A DNA stretch of 64,000 nucleotides from Chaetorhynchus papuensis. Its lineage: Eukaryota; Chordata; Aves; Passeriformes; Rhipiduridae. Position 1 is the first letter of the stretch, and each line of letters opens with the position of its first letter. Below, in pieces: positions 39,400 to 52,242 of this stretch. The position numbers and the translations under genes were made by a program. The stretch lies in the NCBI GenBank assembly GCA_013396525.1, contig VWYX01000358.1:124001-188000 (forward strand), in the 5' to 3' direction. The notes under the pieces are model-generated. The model searched no databases. It saw only the letters and a program-made list of their open reading frames with translations, and was not told the DNA's origin.

Positions 39400-40000
39400 G
39401 TGAATGTGACAGTGACTTGGAGGAGTGCTGGTTCAGTGAGTGCTGGTGGTGGGATCAGTGTGAGGCAAGTGTTGGAGAGATCTCGGGGATGCAAAGGCTG
39501 TGTGCTCGCTGTGCTTTCCGTGTGGGCAGTGATCCCACACTCAGTCCCTGCTTGTGTGCCAATGTTGTGGGACCCCGGGGGAGCTTGCAAAGGAGTGGGA
39601 AGGATTTGGCCTTGCTGAAGAGGTGGGCAGTGCTCCCACAGCGAGGAGCAGAACTGAGGTACATCCAGCTCCAAAGAGAAGCTTCAGCGAGTACCAGAAG
39701 TGCAAGTCCATGGTCCTGCAGCAGTGCTGCTGCAGAGAGCTGGTTATGACGGAGCAGTTAGAGGAGTTTTACACTGGATGTCACACTGAGCCCAGCAGCC
39801 AGCCTCCCGTGGCTGTGAGTATCCAGCTCCCCACTAAAGCAGCCCTGATGTTACCCAGGGAGCTCCAGAGGCTGCTCTGCACCTGGCACCCCACACGTGC
39901 CGGGGGAATGGAGCGCCTCGTGATGCTGGCTGCTCACCTCATTGCACAGTGGTGCATTAGGCATTTGTGTGCAGGCTTTATCTCTGCAGGCAGATGGTAG
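39400..40000. other. GC-richer islet of unknown nature
   Basis: For about 600 bases GC and CpG content rise above the surroundings. Overlapping open frames of up to 148 codons occur on the + strand and 118 codons on the - strand. No domain, splice-bounded exon or transposon family was recognised. Overlapping frames in several phases argue for chance openness due to GC content. A decayed repeat, a retrocopy remnant or an unannotated non-coding exon are all possible. Confidence 0.4.
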
Positions 40001-43000
40001 TTCAGCAATGTCAGAGAACTCATTCATGAATTGGTGCTGATATGTAGTCTCCTGAAAAAAAATGAACAGTTGAATTTATTTTCAAAAAGAATTAGATGCA
40101 GGTTTTCGCTACCTGCTTGAGATGTCATGGGCTGTTTGGTGTTATTTATGTTCCATATAGGTTAGAGATTTTGGAAATGTTTAATAATTTTAATTGCATT
40201 TTGTAATGTCTTCTATTCCTGTACCCTGCATTGACTAGCGCACCTAAAAATTAATTGGAAATACAACTAATGCTGCTTGGGAAGTGGATCAGAAGTAGCA
40301 TTCAGTCAGACATAGATATCCACAACTGTTTGGTGGTTTTGCTCCAGACTTCCAGCAAAAAATCTGCTTTTACAGCTTCCTTCACAATTATAGTCTGATA
40401 TACAGATGGAGCAAAATGATTTCACTTTGTGTTGTAATGCTGTTGGTAACTATTTAAATTCCTGTGCCCTAAGCCTTTTAAAGGTTAAGAAAGATTGCAC
40501 ATGTACTTGTGTGAAGGAGTCAGTGTTTGCTCGCAGGGATGAACTGCCGAAGGGCATCCTTGGCAGTAAAATTCAACAAATGAGTATAAGAATGGCTGGC
40601 TTACTCTTACAGTGGTTTATATAGTTAGAGCTATCATTTTGCTGTTCCATTGTAGTTGGAGAAGATAGGAAAAGGAAATGTAGCTTCTCATTGAGCTGAT
40701 TACATAAAATGGTTCCCCAATGGCTTTCATTAGCCAATTTTAGTAACATTTGTGCAGTGAAGCAAGTAAGTAAAAACACAAGGAACAGTTGAGTGAAGGC
40801 CAGCGAGGAAGGTGGGGTCACTTTTTACTGAGAGATTTCCTCTAGCAATGTCTGTTTTATGTGTAATGTTTGGATAAAGAATTAGCAGCCATACCTTTTT
40901 CAAACACCTGGCCCCTTTGATCCATGTCATGTCTGTATATCTGTTGAAAAGTTTTGGCAGCTTCTCTTCTTACATAATGTTTTAGACAGGTACTCGCTGT
41001 CTACAAGAACTTGCTGGTGAAAACCTTCTAATTAAAGTGTATCTGTGCTGGTAATTTCAGAGCTGGCCTAGCCAATTCTGCTTTCAACAGATTTTGTATT
41101 TTCAGGCTCAAGATAGGCTGCCTAAATCTTTGGCTTGTAGATAACTGTCGTCTTAAAAATAAAACCCAGTATTTGAAATTCATATGAAGCTAGAATAGAA
41201 ACAGCTTCTCCCCAAACTAAGATTTGTACAAAACTTCATAGATAAAATTAAGGCAAATGCATGTTTGCTCGTTTGAGCTTGCTGACATGTTTCCCACATG
41301 GTGCGTGCTCAGGGGAGAATGTTTTCTGTGCTCCACTGTGGCTTGTGCTGCTACATCCTTCCATCTCATGATACAGCAGGAATGCAGGGTCATGGGCTAC
41401 TAATGGAGTTTGAAAGGGACTTTATCTTGTATTCCTTCCTTCATGTTTTCTGTAAAAAAATGGGCAAAGTGTTAAAATCTGTTCAGCGCCTGGTCAGTGT
41501 TGCGGTAAAGTAGAGATAGACCCCTGCATCCAGCTGAGGTGGGGTTCATTTACCTGCACCATGCTCTGCAGGAGCACCTTCCATACAGGTATGTGGTGCT
41601 GCAGCCAAATGTAGAAAAATTCACCTGATAATTGTAAGTTTATTTTTGCTAGAAACAGCAGGCAGATATCAATGTCCAGTGGCTCAGCATATGTGACAGC
41701 AGCATTATATTTTGGTGTGTGAGAGTACCTCAGGTCCCCGACCTACGCCAAGGTCTCATTGCTGTACAAAAGTGACTGGAATATTGCTGCCCAGTGGCTG
41801 AAATTTGTGAATTACTGAGCATGAGCTTTGAAACTATAGAGCTGTTAATGTCACTTGTTTTGTTGTCAGGTTCTACTTCTGATTGTCGTTTTCTGGAAAT
41901 GCTGGCCACTGAGAGGGCGAGTGTGTGCCTGTAAAACCACTGCCTGCCTGCTGGGTTCACTTGTGTTGTGCATTGTAGGTGCTCTGCCAGCATTTCCATG
42001 AACTCTTTTAGCTTCTGAGGTCCATGTGCTCCCTGCAGCACCCTGCTGACTTCCCTCTTGGAATGGATTGCTGTGGAAAACCAGGGGCATGGCTGTGCAG
42101 GCAGTTGGACCTGTAGGTACATTTGCAAGTGATGCTCACTATTAGCTAGCAGCCCATTGTCTGCTTAAGGTGCCAGTCAGCAGGGGAACATGAACTTGCT
42201 GCTATTAAAAAATCCAGTGTTGGGTGAGGAGTGGGCATGGTGCCCAGAACTCAGATGAAATTTTTGGCAGATCCTGCATGATCCCGTGACCAAGCATCAC
42301 GATGACCACGTTGCATCTTGAATACACGAATCCCTCGTGGTGGCACTGCAGAGGTGGTTGCTCTGGGAAGGTCTGTGAGCAGGGTGAAGAGTTGGAAAGG
42401 GCGGGGTGAAGAATTGGAAAGGGCAGGGCCCTTTTTTTGGAGGGATCCCCTGGGCAGGTGGAGCTGTTGGTGGAGAGGACAGAGCCAGGAGTGCCACTGG
42501 GGGTTCAGGAGCTGTGGAAACAGCTCTGGCAGCACCAAGCTCTTGTGGCTGTGCTCTCCCAGCAGCATTCAAAAATGCTTTATTGCAAAGGCTTCATTTT
42601 CTTTCCTGGTTCGGAACCTGCTCTGGCAATGTGCACAGCTTGAATGGCCAAATACACATTATCAGGAATTTCAGACAGAAGAAAATGAGCCCTTTCTGCA
42701 TTCAGTTACCGTTTCTGTAACAGACTGGCAAGGTGTTGGAGCAGGGCCAGCTCTCTCTGCCAGAACAAACAACATTTCTGGGGCTGTGGAGCTACCCTGG
42801 AACTGTGTATTTAGTTAAGGGTTTAGCACTGGAAATGCATGGACAATTAAGACTTCATTTCCTAAATGGAGTGCATTTTGTGATTACAGAAGAGAACACA
42901 CCAGTTGGGATTTAGTGTTTTTGGGGCTGAAACATGGTCTTACACTGTGAAACCTGCTGTTTACAGGAGAGCTGACTGAAGACAAGACAAAGGAAAGTTT

Positions 43001-45975
43001 TCTCCATAATTGTGCTTTCAAGAGTGAGATTTATCTATATCACAGCAAGCTGCCTGATTTTGTAGCAAATGCAATTCAACATGCTTTCAGATTATATAGG
43101 TTATTGCCTCTGTTGTAGAGCAAGACAAAATGTTGCTGTAGAGGTTATTTAATCCACATTCATTTGTATTTGTGTATTATTTTTTGTCATAGTCTTCACT
43201 TAGGTTTTTCTATGTAGAGATTTGCTTTTACCTTCTAAAGTTGATAATTATGACATCAAGCAGTTATAGTGGTAGATGAAATACAAAATGCTAAATTTTA
43301 AGCTGTTATGCACTTATCACAATGAATTATTTATATTAATAATATCTCTATTTACTTCTATGGAGAAACAGAAGAAGGGTGACAATAACTTTGAGTACAT
43401 GGATGGCTTTTTTAGTTTTATTTCAGCTGTTTATGCGCAAATCCTTCACTGTTCTTTCTTGATTTTTACATTCCAATAAACTGCTGAAGGGAATGGTGCA
43501 TTACTACTGCAGGTGACATTAGCCACAGCAGTGTGAGCAGATGTGCCTGTCTCTGAAATTGTTTGGAAATCGTTGTTATCCCCTGTCTATTGCGCCTGAC
43601 CCCTCCCATAGACTGTAACTCTGGAACTGCTGCAAGTAGGAACTGAGGTGGAGGATGCTGGGTTTCCAAGCAGTTTATTATGCAAAATCTCAAGGTCTTG
43701 CTCTTACAAGAAGCGCAGGTCCTTTAGCTCTGGAGCAGTGCTCTGTAGATGGCAGCATTGATAGGCCTGACTTCCCCCTGCTCTCCACTGAAGAGCAGAG
43801 TGGGGAACTGCGGGCGTGTTCTTGGCTTCTGTGCACAAATATAGAAGCAGCTCTTGATATTTTACTTATGTAACTGAGGTTGCTTCCTAGTCCGGTGACT
43901 TAGGGCTCAGTTCCAGGCCATACGAGTGTACTTAGATGTTTTTTGATCATTTACACTTTCCCTTTTAGTGTGGGACACATTTTTTTTTTTTCAACCTGTG
44001 CTTGTTAAGTTTTATTTGTGAGGCTGGAAGCAGGTATTAACTAGATCAGTTATCAGTTCTCTTATTTGGTCAGATATATAATATTTTGTGGCTTAAATTC
44101 CTTAAATTTAAGCCTCATTCCCTAAGTGCTCTAGATACTACATGAACACAGGCGTCACTATTGCTCTGTGTTCTGCTGAATTACTTTATACCTGGTGTCT
44201 TCTGGCATTCACACATCCTATTTTTTTGGTAAGCAACAGTGAAAATCATTCTAAAAGCCTGCACCTTCAAGATGCTGTTCCCCTACCTTGATTAGGATGT
44301 TTTTCTTGCTAGGGAACAAATAAGCTTTATTAAGAAAAGAGAATTCTTACTTAGTAATGTAGAATATTAACTCAGAAGCCTCAGATGATGTGTTTTGAAA
44401 CTATAGGTCCTTGCAGTAATTTTAGTTTTCTCACTCCTTGTTTGTCTGCCCTGAACCTTGGCTTCTGTCTGTGCTGGTCCTTCATGAAGCAGCTCAGATT
44501 TCATTAAGGGCACTGGACGTTTCAGCTCAAAATATGTTGACTAATTAAATAGGTATTTACTTAAAAGGTCTATGACACTGGAGGTTGACACTGTGAGATG
44601 TCTTCTTTATATGGGTCTTATAAACCTTTTCATTCCTCTTGCAATCCATGCTCAGGACTCTGCTTGGCTGCACTGTCAGTGGGGCATGCAGCATGCAGTG
44701 GAGGCAATGATGAACAGCTTCTCTGCAGACTGAAGTCAGTCAATTTTCCCATCCTCTGTAAGAAACAGTAATACTCTTGCATGGTGTCATCCCTTTCTGG
44801 CTGTAGGATAGGGAATCATGGTTTGATGTTTTTGAGTCACCTGAGCAGTGCTATTTTCTTAGTATTATTTCTAAACTTAGTGGGGTCATCAAAAACTGTA
44901 GCTGCTTCTGCTCTTTGGATGCTTATAACTCCAAAAAAGTTGCACCCTTAGGTGTGTGTTGGAAAAAATATAAATGAGGAAAAGATGCAGATAATTTTTT
45001 TCTAGTTTCAAGCTTCCAGTTTTGCATCTGCTTCTAGTCACACCATTCTGTTTTCAAGGGATAATCTTAATTATTGTCCTTTGGCAGTTATACTTGCTCT
45101 GAAGTACCAGAGTGAGAATGCTAATGAAATAACACTTAATCGAGTTGGAGGTAGGGAAGTGCTCAGTGTTTTATGATTAAAAAATTGTCACTTGGCTGTG
45201 TGTGCTTTTGTAATTAGTTAGATTGTTTTCCGTGGTCATTTTTGATTTTTGGTGCATGAGTTAAGACATGCAGGTCCTGATAGCCAGAATTGTGGACAGT
45301 GTGCAAATCCTAAACTGCAGCTGGAAGTTAATTACTGGGCTTTGGGTCAGTTTGAACATGACTGCATGTTGCTGAATACATTGCTTTTACCCCCTGGAAA
45401 ACAAAGGTACTTCTGACCTTGCAGGGTACTGAGAATTAATTTGTGTGTATCGGTAAATTGCTTTGAAACTCTAGACAGAAGAGTCAAGAGATTGTCAGAA
45501 AACTGAGAAGTATTAATTGTTATTGCCATGTAAGCTTTAGTTCTTTAATCACTGATGAATATGCTTAGAGCATGTGACTCCCTGAGAATGAAGTAGGAAT
45601 ATTCTTGGCTTTCTAGGATGTTAACATGCTGAACAGTCTGCTTATAACTCCATTTACAAGTAAGACAGCCTGGATATTTGCTTCAATTAAGCATAAACTT
45701 GTTTTGATGGCTTTTCAATCAATGAGACAAAATAAAGATATAATGGTAAAATCAGTAGAGTAGCAGCTGCTGTGCCCCAGAATGGACCGAGCAGTGGTGA
45801 TGTACAGATTAAAAATGAAAGGCCTCTTTAGATATGTAGAAATCACTACTACAAAAGGCGTTAATGAAGTTGTATTAAATAATAAAATAGGACTCAGGGT
45901 TCATCCTAGTACTGCTTTGATGCCTACATGGGCTTTCTGACAGTAATTTTAAGGAAAGATTTAACTCAGAGTGAC
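40001..45975. other. Non-coding DNA including a GC-richer islet near 42.3-42.6 kb
   Basis: Around 42,300-42,560 GC rises and a 166-codon + strand frame overlaps two - strand frames of about 100 codons. None carries a recognisable domain. T12 lies at 43980-43991. The remainder is ordinary AT-rich DNA with no gene or repeat recognised. Confidence 0.6.
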
Positions 45976-46012
45976 TTTTTTTTTTTTTTTTTTTTTTTTT
46001 TTCAAATTAGAT
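45976..46012. repeat. 37-base poly(T) tract
   Basis: An uninterrupted run of 37 T, by far the longest homopolymer in the window. It could be the poly(A) tail of a retrocopy inserted on the - strand, but no recognisable transcript sequence or nearby AATAAA in the right orientation follows within 250 bases. Simple expansion is the simpler reading. Run length is error-prone in sequencing. Confidence 0.9.
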
Positions 46013-46129
46013 TTAACATGATTTGGTAAGTCATAATATCTTCCAGTTCAGAGCAGATATTGGATGGATACTTCATTTGCTGTTCCATTTCTATCAACTG
46101 CAATGAAGTCATATTATAGACTCTGCTTA
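46013..46129. other. Non-coding DNA, nothing recognised
   Basis: Short AT-rich link between the poly(T) tract and a candidate regulatory segment. Confidence 0.5.
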
Positions 46130-46335
46130 GTTTCTGCTATTAGTTTTTGCATTATGCAAACTACTAAAAAGCCATATGAATTAGGGAAGAACCTTTTATG
46201 CGCACTTGAAGTGACATAAATGCACAATCTAAAAATAAATGAACTTCAGTTGTCTATTGTCATGTTAACTTTTAATTTTTACATGCCAAAATCTGAAATG
46301 CTTTATTAATTGTAATAGGCCCTGGTTTTTGCTGG
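46130..46335. promoter_or_regulatory. Candidate conserved non-coding element (unverified)
   Basis: AT-rich segment with a GCATTATGCAAAC word (C/EBP- or POU-like), ATGCGCACTTGAAGTG containing a CpG and an E-box-like half site, and TTATTAATTGTAAT near the end. No coding frame or repeat identity was found. The call is from motif density only and could be chance in AT-rich DNA. Confidence 0.18.
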
Positions 46336-46899
46336 TCTTTGGTGTTCGTTTTACTTTGCATAAGCCTTCCTGACTTGGAGAGCAAAGGTCTTTTTAGGTG
46401 ATTCCATATATGCTGATGCAGAAATTCACACTCCTGGCCTTTTCCTCTGATGTTTGGAACATAAATTGGGATCTGGATTTGTCAGCTTAAAAATGAAGTA
46501 GCATCACGCACTGCATCCTGGTATATTGGCCAGGTATAGAGGAGGCATTAACAGTCCACGTTTTCTCATCCAACCTTGTGTATTCTCCTGAAGTCTGACC
46601 TGCAAGGCCCTTTCCTAAAACTTCAGAGGTAATAGCACCTCTGGGACCATTGTTTTGCACCTTGAGTCTCCTAGTGAGAGCTGCTCAGCCCAAGGGACTG
46701 GGTGCTTGGAAGCACATTGGGATCTTCAGAATTTTCCAGTGGAAACTTCTGGTTTAACTGGTCATCAACAAAAATGTTTTATGTTTTATCCAATGAGCTT
46801 GTGATTGCCTTTTTCTAAGACATTTTTTATAGCGTGGCTGAAGTATTTTAAGTAAGGTAATGGGCCCTCTTAAATTAAGTGTTGCTCCTTCTGCATACC
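46336..46899. other. Non-coding DNA, nothing recognised
   Basis: Ordinary composition with no open frame of interest. Part of 46,500-46,720 has the mixed composition of a decayed repeat but could not be assigned. Confidence 0.5.
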
Positions 46900-47070
46900 T
46901 TGCATGATTTTAAGGCAAAAGAAGAACCTGCTAATATTAGCACAGCTAATTACTTTAATCAATTAGCATGGGATTTCCTAAAATAGCAAATTACATGAGC
47001 GTGATTAGTACTGCTTTCTTTAGGCGCTGACAGCTTTCTGCCTTTGTTTCCTCCGTGCTGGATCAGTGTT
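46900..47070. promoter_or_regulatory. Candidate conserved non-coding element (unverified)
   Basis: Closely packed homeodomain-like cores (CTAATTAC at about 46946, CAATTAG at about 46959, AAATTACATG at about 46988, GATTAG at about 47003) are followed by CpGs at 47000, 47024 and about 47054. An enhancer bound by homeodomain factors would look like this, but such cores are also frequent in AT-rich DNA by chance. Conservation not measured. Confidence 0.25.
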
Positions 47071-50000
47071 TGGCATAAAAATGAAGATCTTTTCACTGTG
47101 GTGTGAGGAAGGGGCAGAGGCTATGTATCACCCGTGTTCCGTGGGGCAGCCTGGCTTTCACAGTGCCACAGTTTGTCTCTCCTGACATGGACTTGCATTA
47201 TCTCTTTTTTTCGTATTTCTTTTCTGATCTTTCTACTCTGACCATGTGTTACATCAAGCTTATAACTTTAGATGTTTTACCATCCCAGTGATTCAAGGAG
47301 CTGCACTGGACACCAAGACCAGGAGGCATTACTGAGTGACAGACCATTAGAATTTGGATCTAGATTTTTTGCTCAGTACTCAGTCTTTTGAGTCACTGCT
47401 TGATCTTGAAATATGGCTCAAAATAGCTATCAAATGAGGAGCAAGACAGTAAATGTAGATATTTAAAGCTCCTTTGACATGGAGAAGAAAGGAAATTGGT
47501 GCTCTTCGAAGGAGTGTCACTCAGTGTGACACATTTTCCTTGGATGAGTGTGACACACAAGGGCTGCTGAAGCCCCAGTGACAGACTAGGCAGTGCCAGG
47601 GTACGTGAACACCATGACAGAAGCAAAGGCTTTGTCCATCTGTTTCTTGCTGTCTCTGAAAAAAAATTGGAAAATTATGGATTTTCACACTTGATGGGGA
47701 AATTGGTACAAGAGAAGCTAAATTTTCATCTGTGGTGATACCACTCTTTGTCACAGCACAAAGGAGGACTTTTATGCCAGAAGGAGCTAGACACGGCCAT
47801 TTCTCAGACTCCACAGCTTTCCTTAATATAAAATGATGCATGAAAATGTTATATCCTGATAACAGACTCTACTTCAATGTGAAATGTGTCCTTGGAGCTC
47901 ATTTTTATAGTGCTGCACTATTTTTTTTTTTTTTTTTTTCAAGAAATCCTTTTGTAAAATAGCTCAGGCTTCCAGTAGTGCTTCTGAACCTTCTCTTCTG
48001 GAACAATTTTTGTCACACATTAAGCATGACTGCAGTGGGATGACAGAGATGAGATGTGGGATACCTTCACTTTTAAGTACATGCCATAACACACTGACTT
48101 GAGTTTAGATGCTGGCTTGGGGTTAAGTTGTTTTATATCCTGAACACTGCTTGTTGGCATCTGTGGGGAAAAAACCTCTGAAATCAGCACTCTTCCACTC
48201 GATCAGCTAATTTAGGGGGGCAGGCATTGCTATGCTCTTGCCACAGTAAGTTGAAGGATTTTGTATAGGTTTTTATGAATGTCTCAGTCTTTCATGTGTC
48301 CTGTAGAACAAATCCTCTAAAAATTACGTCTTGGAAGGAAGGGATAATTTAATGTGATATAATAAGTTGATTGTGGTGAATATTTTTAGTTGTTAGTTTT
48401 CATCATCTCTGTCTGTTTAGTTGGGCAGCAGTAATTCTCCTTCTGGGTTGTCACAGAGGCTGCTGAAGCTCATTTGGTTTAAAAGGTCTCATTTTATTTC
48501 ACTTACTTTGACTCCATCCTTGATAGCCACACTCAAGACTAATACTCTTTAATTAGTTTGTCAAATTGGTGAAGTTCTCGTTACTCATAAAAGTGCAAAG
48601 AAGTAGGTCGGGGTTTGCATGACCTGAAAAATATGTTAATTGTATCTTCATTAAAAGAATTAAACTTTTGGTGGGTATTACTCGGTAGGAAATGGGCAGT
48701 TGAATTGATATGTGTCTGAGCTTGCAGATTGCATGGAGTGCTTTGGACAGAACAGAGGACCTCTGAGGACTGAAGGAGATGAGGTTTTGATCTTGCTCTT
48801 GTTCTGGACCCTCCCAGCAGCACAGAGGTGATTTAGCCAGCCCGTGTCGTTTGGTGTGCTGCAAAAGCACGTTTGAATACAGCAGTGGGAAGGAAACAGT
48901 GACACAGGGGCTGGATTATCTTTTGCTGGTGGCTGCAGACCGCTCTCCAGTGAACAATTGCTCTACAGGGCCAGAAAACAAAAACACTTCTTGGTGTCAC
49001 TATTCGCCTCTCACATCAGTGAGTCCTGAAAAGGCTCCTACTACAGAGCTGACACTGCTGAATCGCTTCCAATTAGAGCTGATATGATGTTAATTAGCCT
49101 GATGCTGCTTGGTAAGCTGTTTAGCACTTTTGTCTCACCTATAATATGTGCTAAGGGAACTGTAGCTTTCCTTTGAGTGAGCCAGTGAATTTCTAGAAGC
49201 AGTAGACTGCCTTGAGGGACTTAATCTGTTTATGTGATGATTTCAGAAGGGCAAGATTTCTCCTCCTTGGGTATTTCGCTTGTGAAGCCCTGTGATCCAT
49301 AGCAAAATGATCCATTGTTTATAATCTAAGTGGAAATTCTCAGTGAAATTGTTCACAAAGCACTACTGTGTTTACCTATGTGTCTAATCAAGAAAAAAAT
49401 TAATGTGGAACTCTGCTTGCAAAGGAGCTGAATTAATGATGTTTTCATTCCACATTTCCTGTGCTTTTAGCTATGTGAGTTCAATATAGCTTTAATTGCT
49501 ATGTGTGCTTTGCATATATTCCTTCTCATGGAGATGGTGGGTGTCCTGGAGTTGATGTTGTTACCTGCTGAAGAAATGTCAAGTGTTTGAATATTAAATC
49601 TTTATATGGTGCAGGGCTTTAAGGCAAATAAACTACCACGTGCTTGATGGCTGTTCTGACAATTTTAAAGTGCTATTGTTTGGCCTAAGCAAAACCATAA
49701 GATTACTCCAGAGAGCCCCTGCTTATTCACATGTGATCTCCTAGAATGAAGCTGGGAAAGCAATCTCCTACCATGTGAGCCTGCTCCCTGAATCTGGGCT
49801 GATACATCAACACTCATTGCGTCAGTGAAAAAAGAAAGCTGAATTCCAGCTGTGTCTCTTAAAAATGAAAATTTCCCCTATCCTCATCTATAATTTAATA
49901 AGTACATATTTTTACATTATCTGTATTACAGCCAATAGCTGCTCCATATCTTTAGTATGTGAGATGTGGTTTTTGTGCTTTCCTACAGGTACTGTTAAAG

Positions 50001-52189
50001 AGGCAGCTTCAGTAGTTCCCATTTGATTCATCTCCTCGGCAAGTGTTCGGCAGTGCTGTGTGCTCAGCCTTCTGAAATGGCACGGGGGTTTTGCTTGGGA
50101 GTTCAGGTAGACTTGCACATAGAGCTGAAACCTCGTGTGATGCGTCAGCCCTGGAATGGCATTTTTGTATGTGGTATAGAAAGCTGTACAGGTCAGAGGA
50201 AACGTGGTTTAAATATTGGAAAGCTCTTTGTGGTCATCAGCCAAATCAGTGCTGTTGTATTTTTAATAGATGGATGTATAAAATCAAGGAGTCCCAGCTG
50301 ATTTGTTAATTCACATCAGTTTGTATATTTGCGTGTAATTTGGAAAAGTTTGGTGACACATTAATTGGGAATGGCTCAGTGACTAAGTGGAAGCAGCATC
50401 CTCAGCTGAGCACAGAGTACAATGAATGTGGTGGTTTCTATTTAATTAGCTTTAAAATGTCTGTCCCTCCAGGGAGCTTTGCAAGAACCAATAAAAATAT
50501 ATACTTGATAGATTAATAGAGCTCATGAATTTTGAATGAAAAGTCGTTGATCCTAAGGTGCCTTTTTTCTTAAAAAGCTTTGCTAAATGCTCAGGAATGG
50601 TTTGGTAGCACTGACAAAGTAATCTGGTCTGTTTTTTGCTCAGCAGGTATTTTTGTTTGGCTTGGCATATCCCTTAGTTTAGACCTGTCACAGAATTGCC
50701 TGGTGAAAATGAGAACTGACATTTTACGTGACCATACTGATAACTGTGACTACAATAAAACAATTATTTTGGCATTCCCTCCTTTCAATAAAAAAATGTT
50801 ACTAATAAAAAAAACCCCCCTCTAAAATCTTACAGAAATACTCCCTACTCTTCATCAGTTTAAGAGTATAGTTCACACAATCATTGATGCTGGTGATTAA
50901 AATTTTTGAATTGCAGGAATCCTGGAGAAAAAACAGATGTAATCGCTGCCTGTTGTGGTGACACTGTTCATTTGAACCCCTTCCCCTATGCTTCTGAGAA
51001 TGTCCAAATAGGATATTTGTTCCTGTTTTGTAAGAGCTAAATTTTATAAAATTTCACAGTCTCCTTGGTTTTGAGAAAATGGAACACTCCAGTTGATGAG
51101 GGCACAGGCAAAACTTCTCCCTGAGCTCCAGCCTGGGTCCTGTTGGCCTGGCAGCTGCTGGTTGTTTGTGGTACTGAGAACTGATGCATTTCCAGGTGGA
51201 GACCTCATCAGAAAAGGATCAGGATGTCAGGGGAGCTGTCTAAAGGGCATTACTCTTGAACATTTTGGAGTCTGCAGATAAAACACAGAGACTCTGAAAC
51301 TCAGTGGTGTGCTAACAGCTGAACGTGCTGCATGCCTGTGTTGAAGTTGGGCTCTCAGCCCTGGGGCTCTGTTAAAGGGGAAGCCTGGGCACCAGGGAAT
51401 GCTGACTTCTCTTGGCAGGTCTGATGGTGTTTGCTGTAAGGAGCCATCCAGCCTGGTGTGCAGAATGGTGAGAAAATGTGGCTCCTCAGGGATCTACCCT
51501 TTCCAAGAGATCTTTGTTGGCTGGACAGCCCTCTAACCAGCATGACGGTTTTTAGTAGCATGGAAGAAAGTGAGATTTGTATAATATCTAGTCTCATCAG
51601 GCTCTGCTTCTCGGGCAAAGCTGGGGAAGGCTCCAGCATGACAGGTGTTGCAGAGATTTTTATCAGGTTCTCAGTATTAAGTAAGTTGGCACCTGCTGGT
51701 AGGGAGAGACAAGCAATAAATGAAGATAGTGAATGCCCAGAGATATTCCCATCAAATTCAAATGAAGTGAGCAGTGTTTGCTAACTGAAGACACTGATTG
51801 GCAAAGGAGGGGAATGTGTTTTTAACCTCCCCTTTTCACTCAGGTATGGCCCTGCATGTTTCCTGAGTATCAAACATCTCTGTGGAGCCTGGAGAGCAGG
51901 AGCTGGTGGGTCCTGTCTGGACCTGGCCTGGGGAGGCTGAAAGTGCTCAGCTCTCCATCGCTGCAGTCATGGGGACAGGCAAGGCTGAGAGTGGCACAGA
52001 GGGGGCACAGCAGGGAAGCAGAAGATAGGATTGGAACATAAAAGGCTACTTCTAATAATTGGCATGAGAAATATTGTCTGGTTTTCATCTGTCTGCAGCC
52101 AGAGCATGAGTCTCTTCAGTGAGCTGGGGAATTTTTGTGAGAACTTGGTAATTGTATACTAGTTGGGTAAAAGGAGTGGCTTTTTGGTT
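47071..52189. other. Non-coding DNA, no gene recognised
   Basis: T19 at 47921-47939. Slightly GC-richer near 51,100-51,480. Short open frames on both strands have no recognisable domains. No RNA gene or known repeat was found. Confidence 0.62.
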
Positions 52190-52242
52190 ATTTGTTTTTG
52201 TGTTTTGTTTGTTGTTTTGTTTTGTTTTGGTTTTTTTTTTCC
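52190..52242. repeat. (TTTTG)n-type low-complexity tract
   Basis: Irregular TTTTG/TTTG repeats, about ten units, ending in T10 at 52231-52240. Simple sequence without coding potential. Confidence 0.88.

Noticed and set aside
42318..42818. 166-codon open frame on the + strand
   Set aside because: Overlaps other + strand frames and two - strand frames of about 100 codons in a GC-richer patch. No domain or family recognised.
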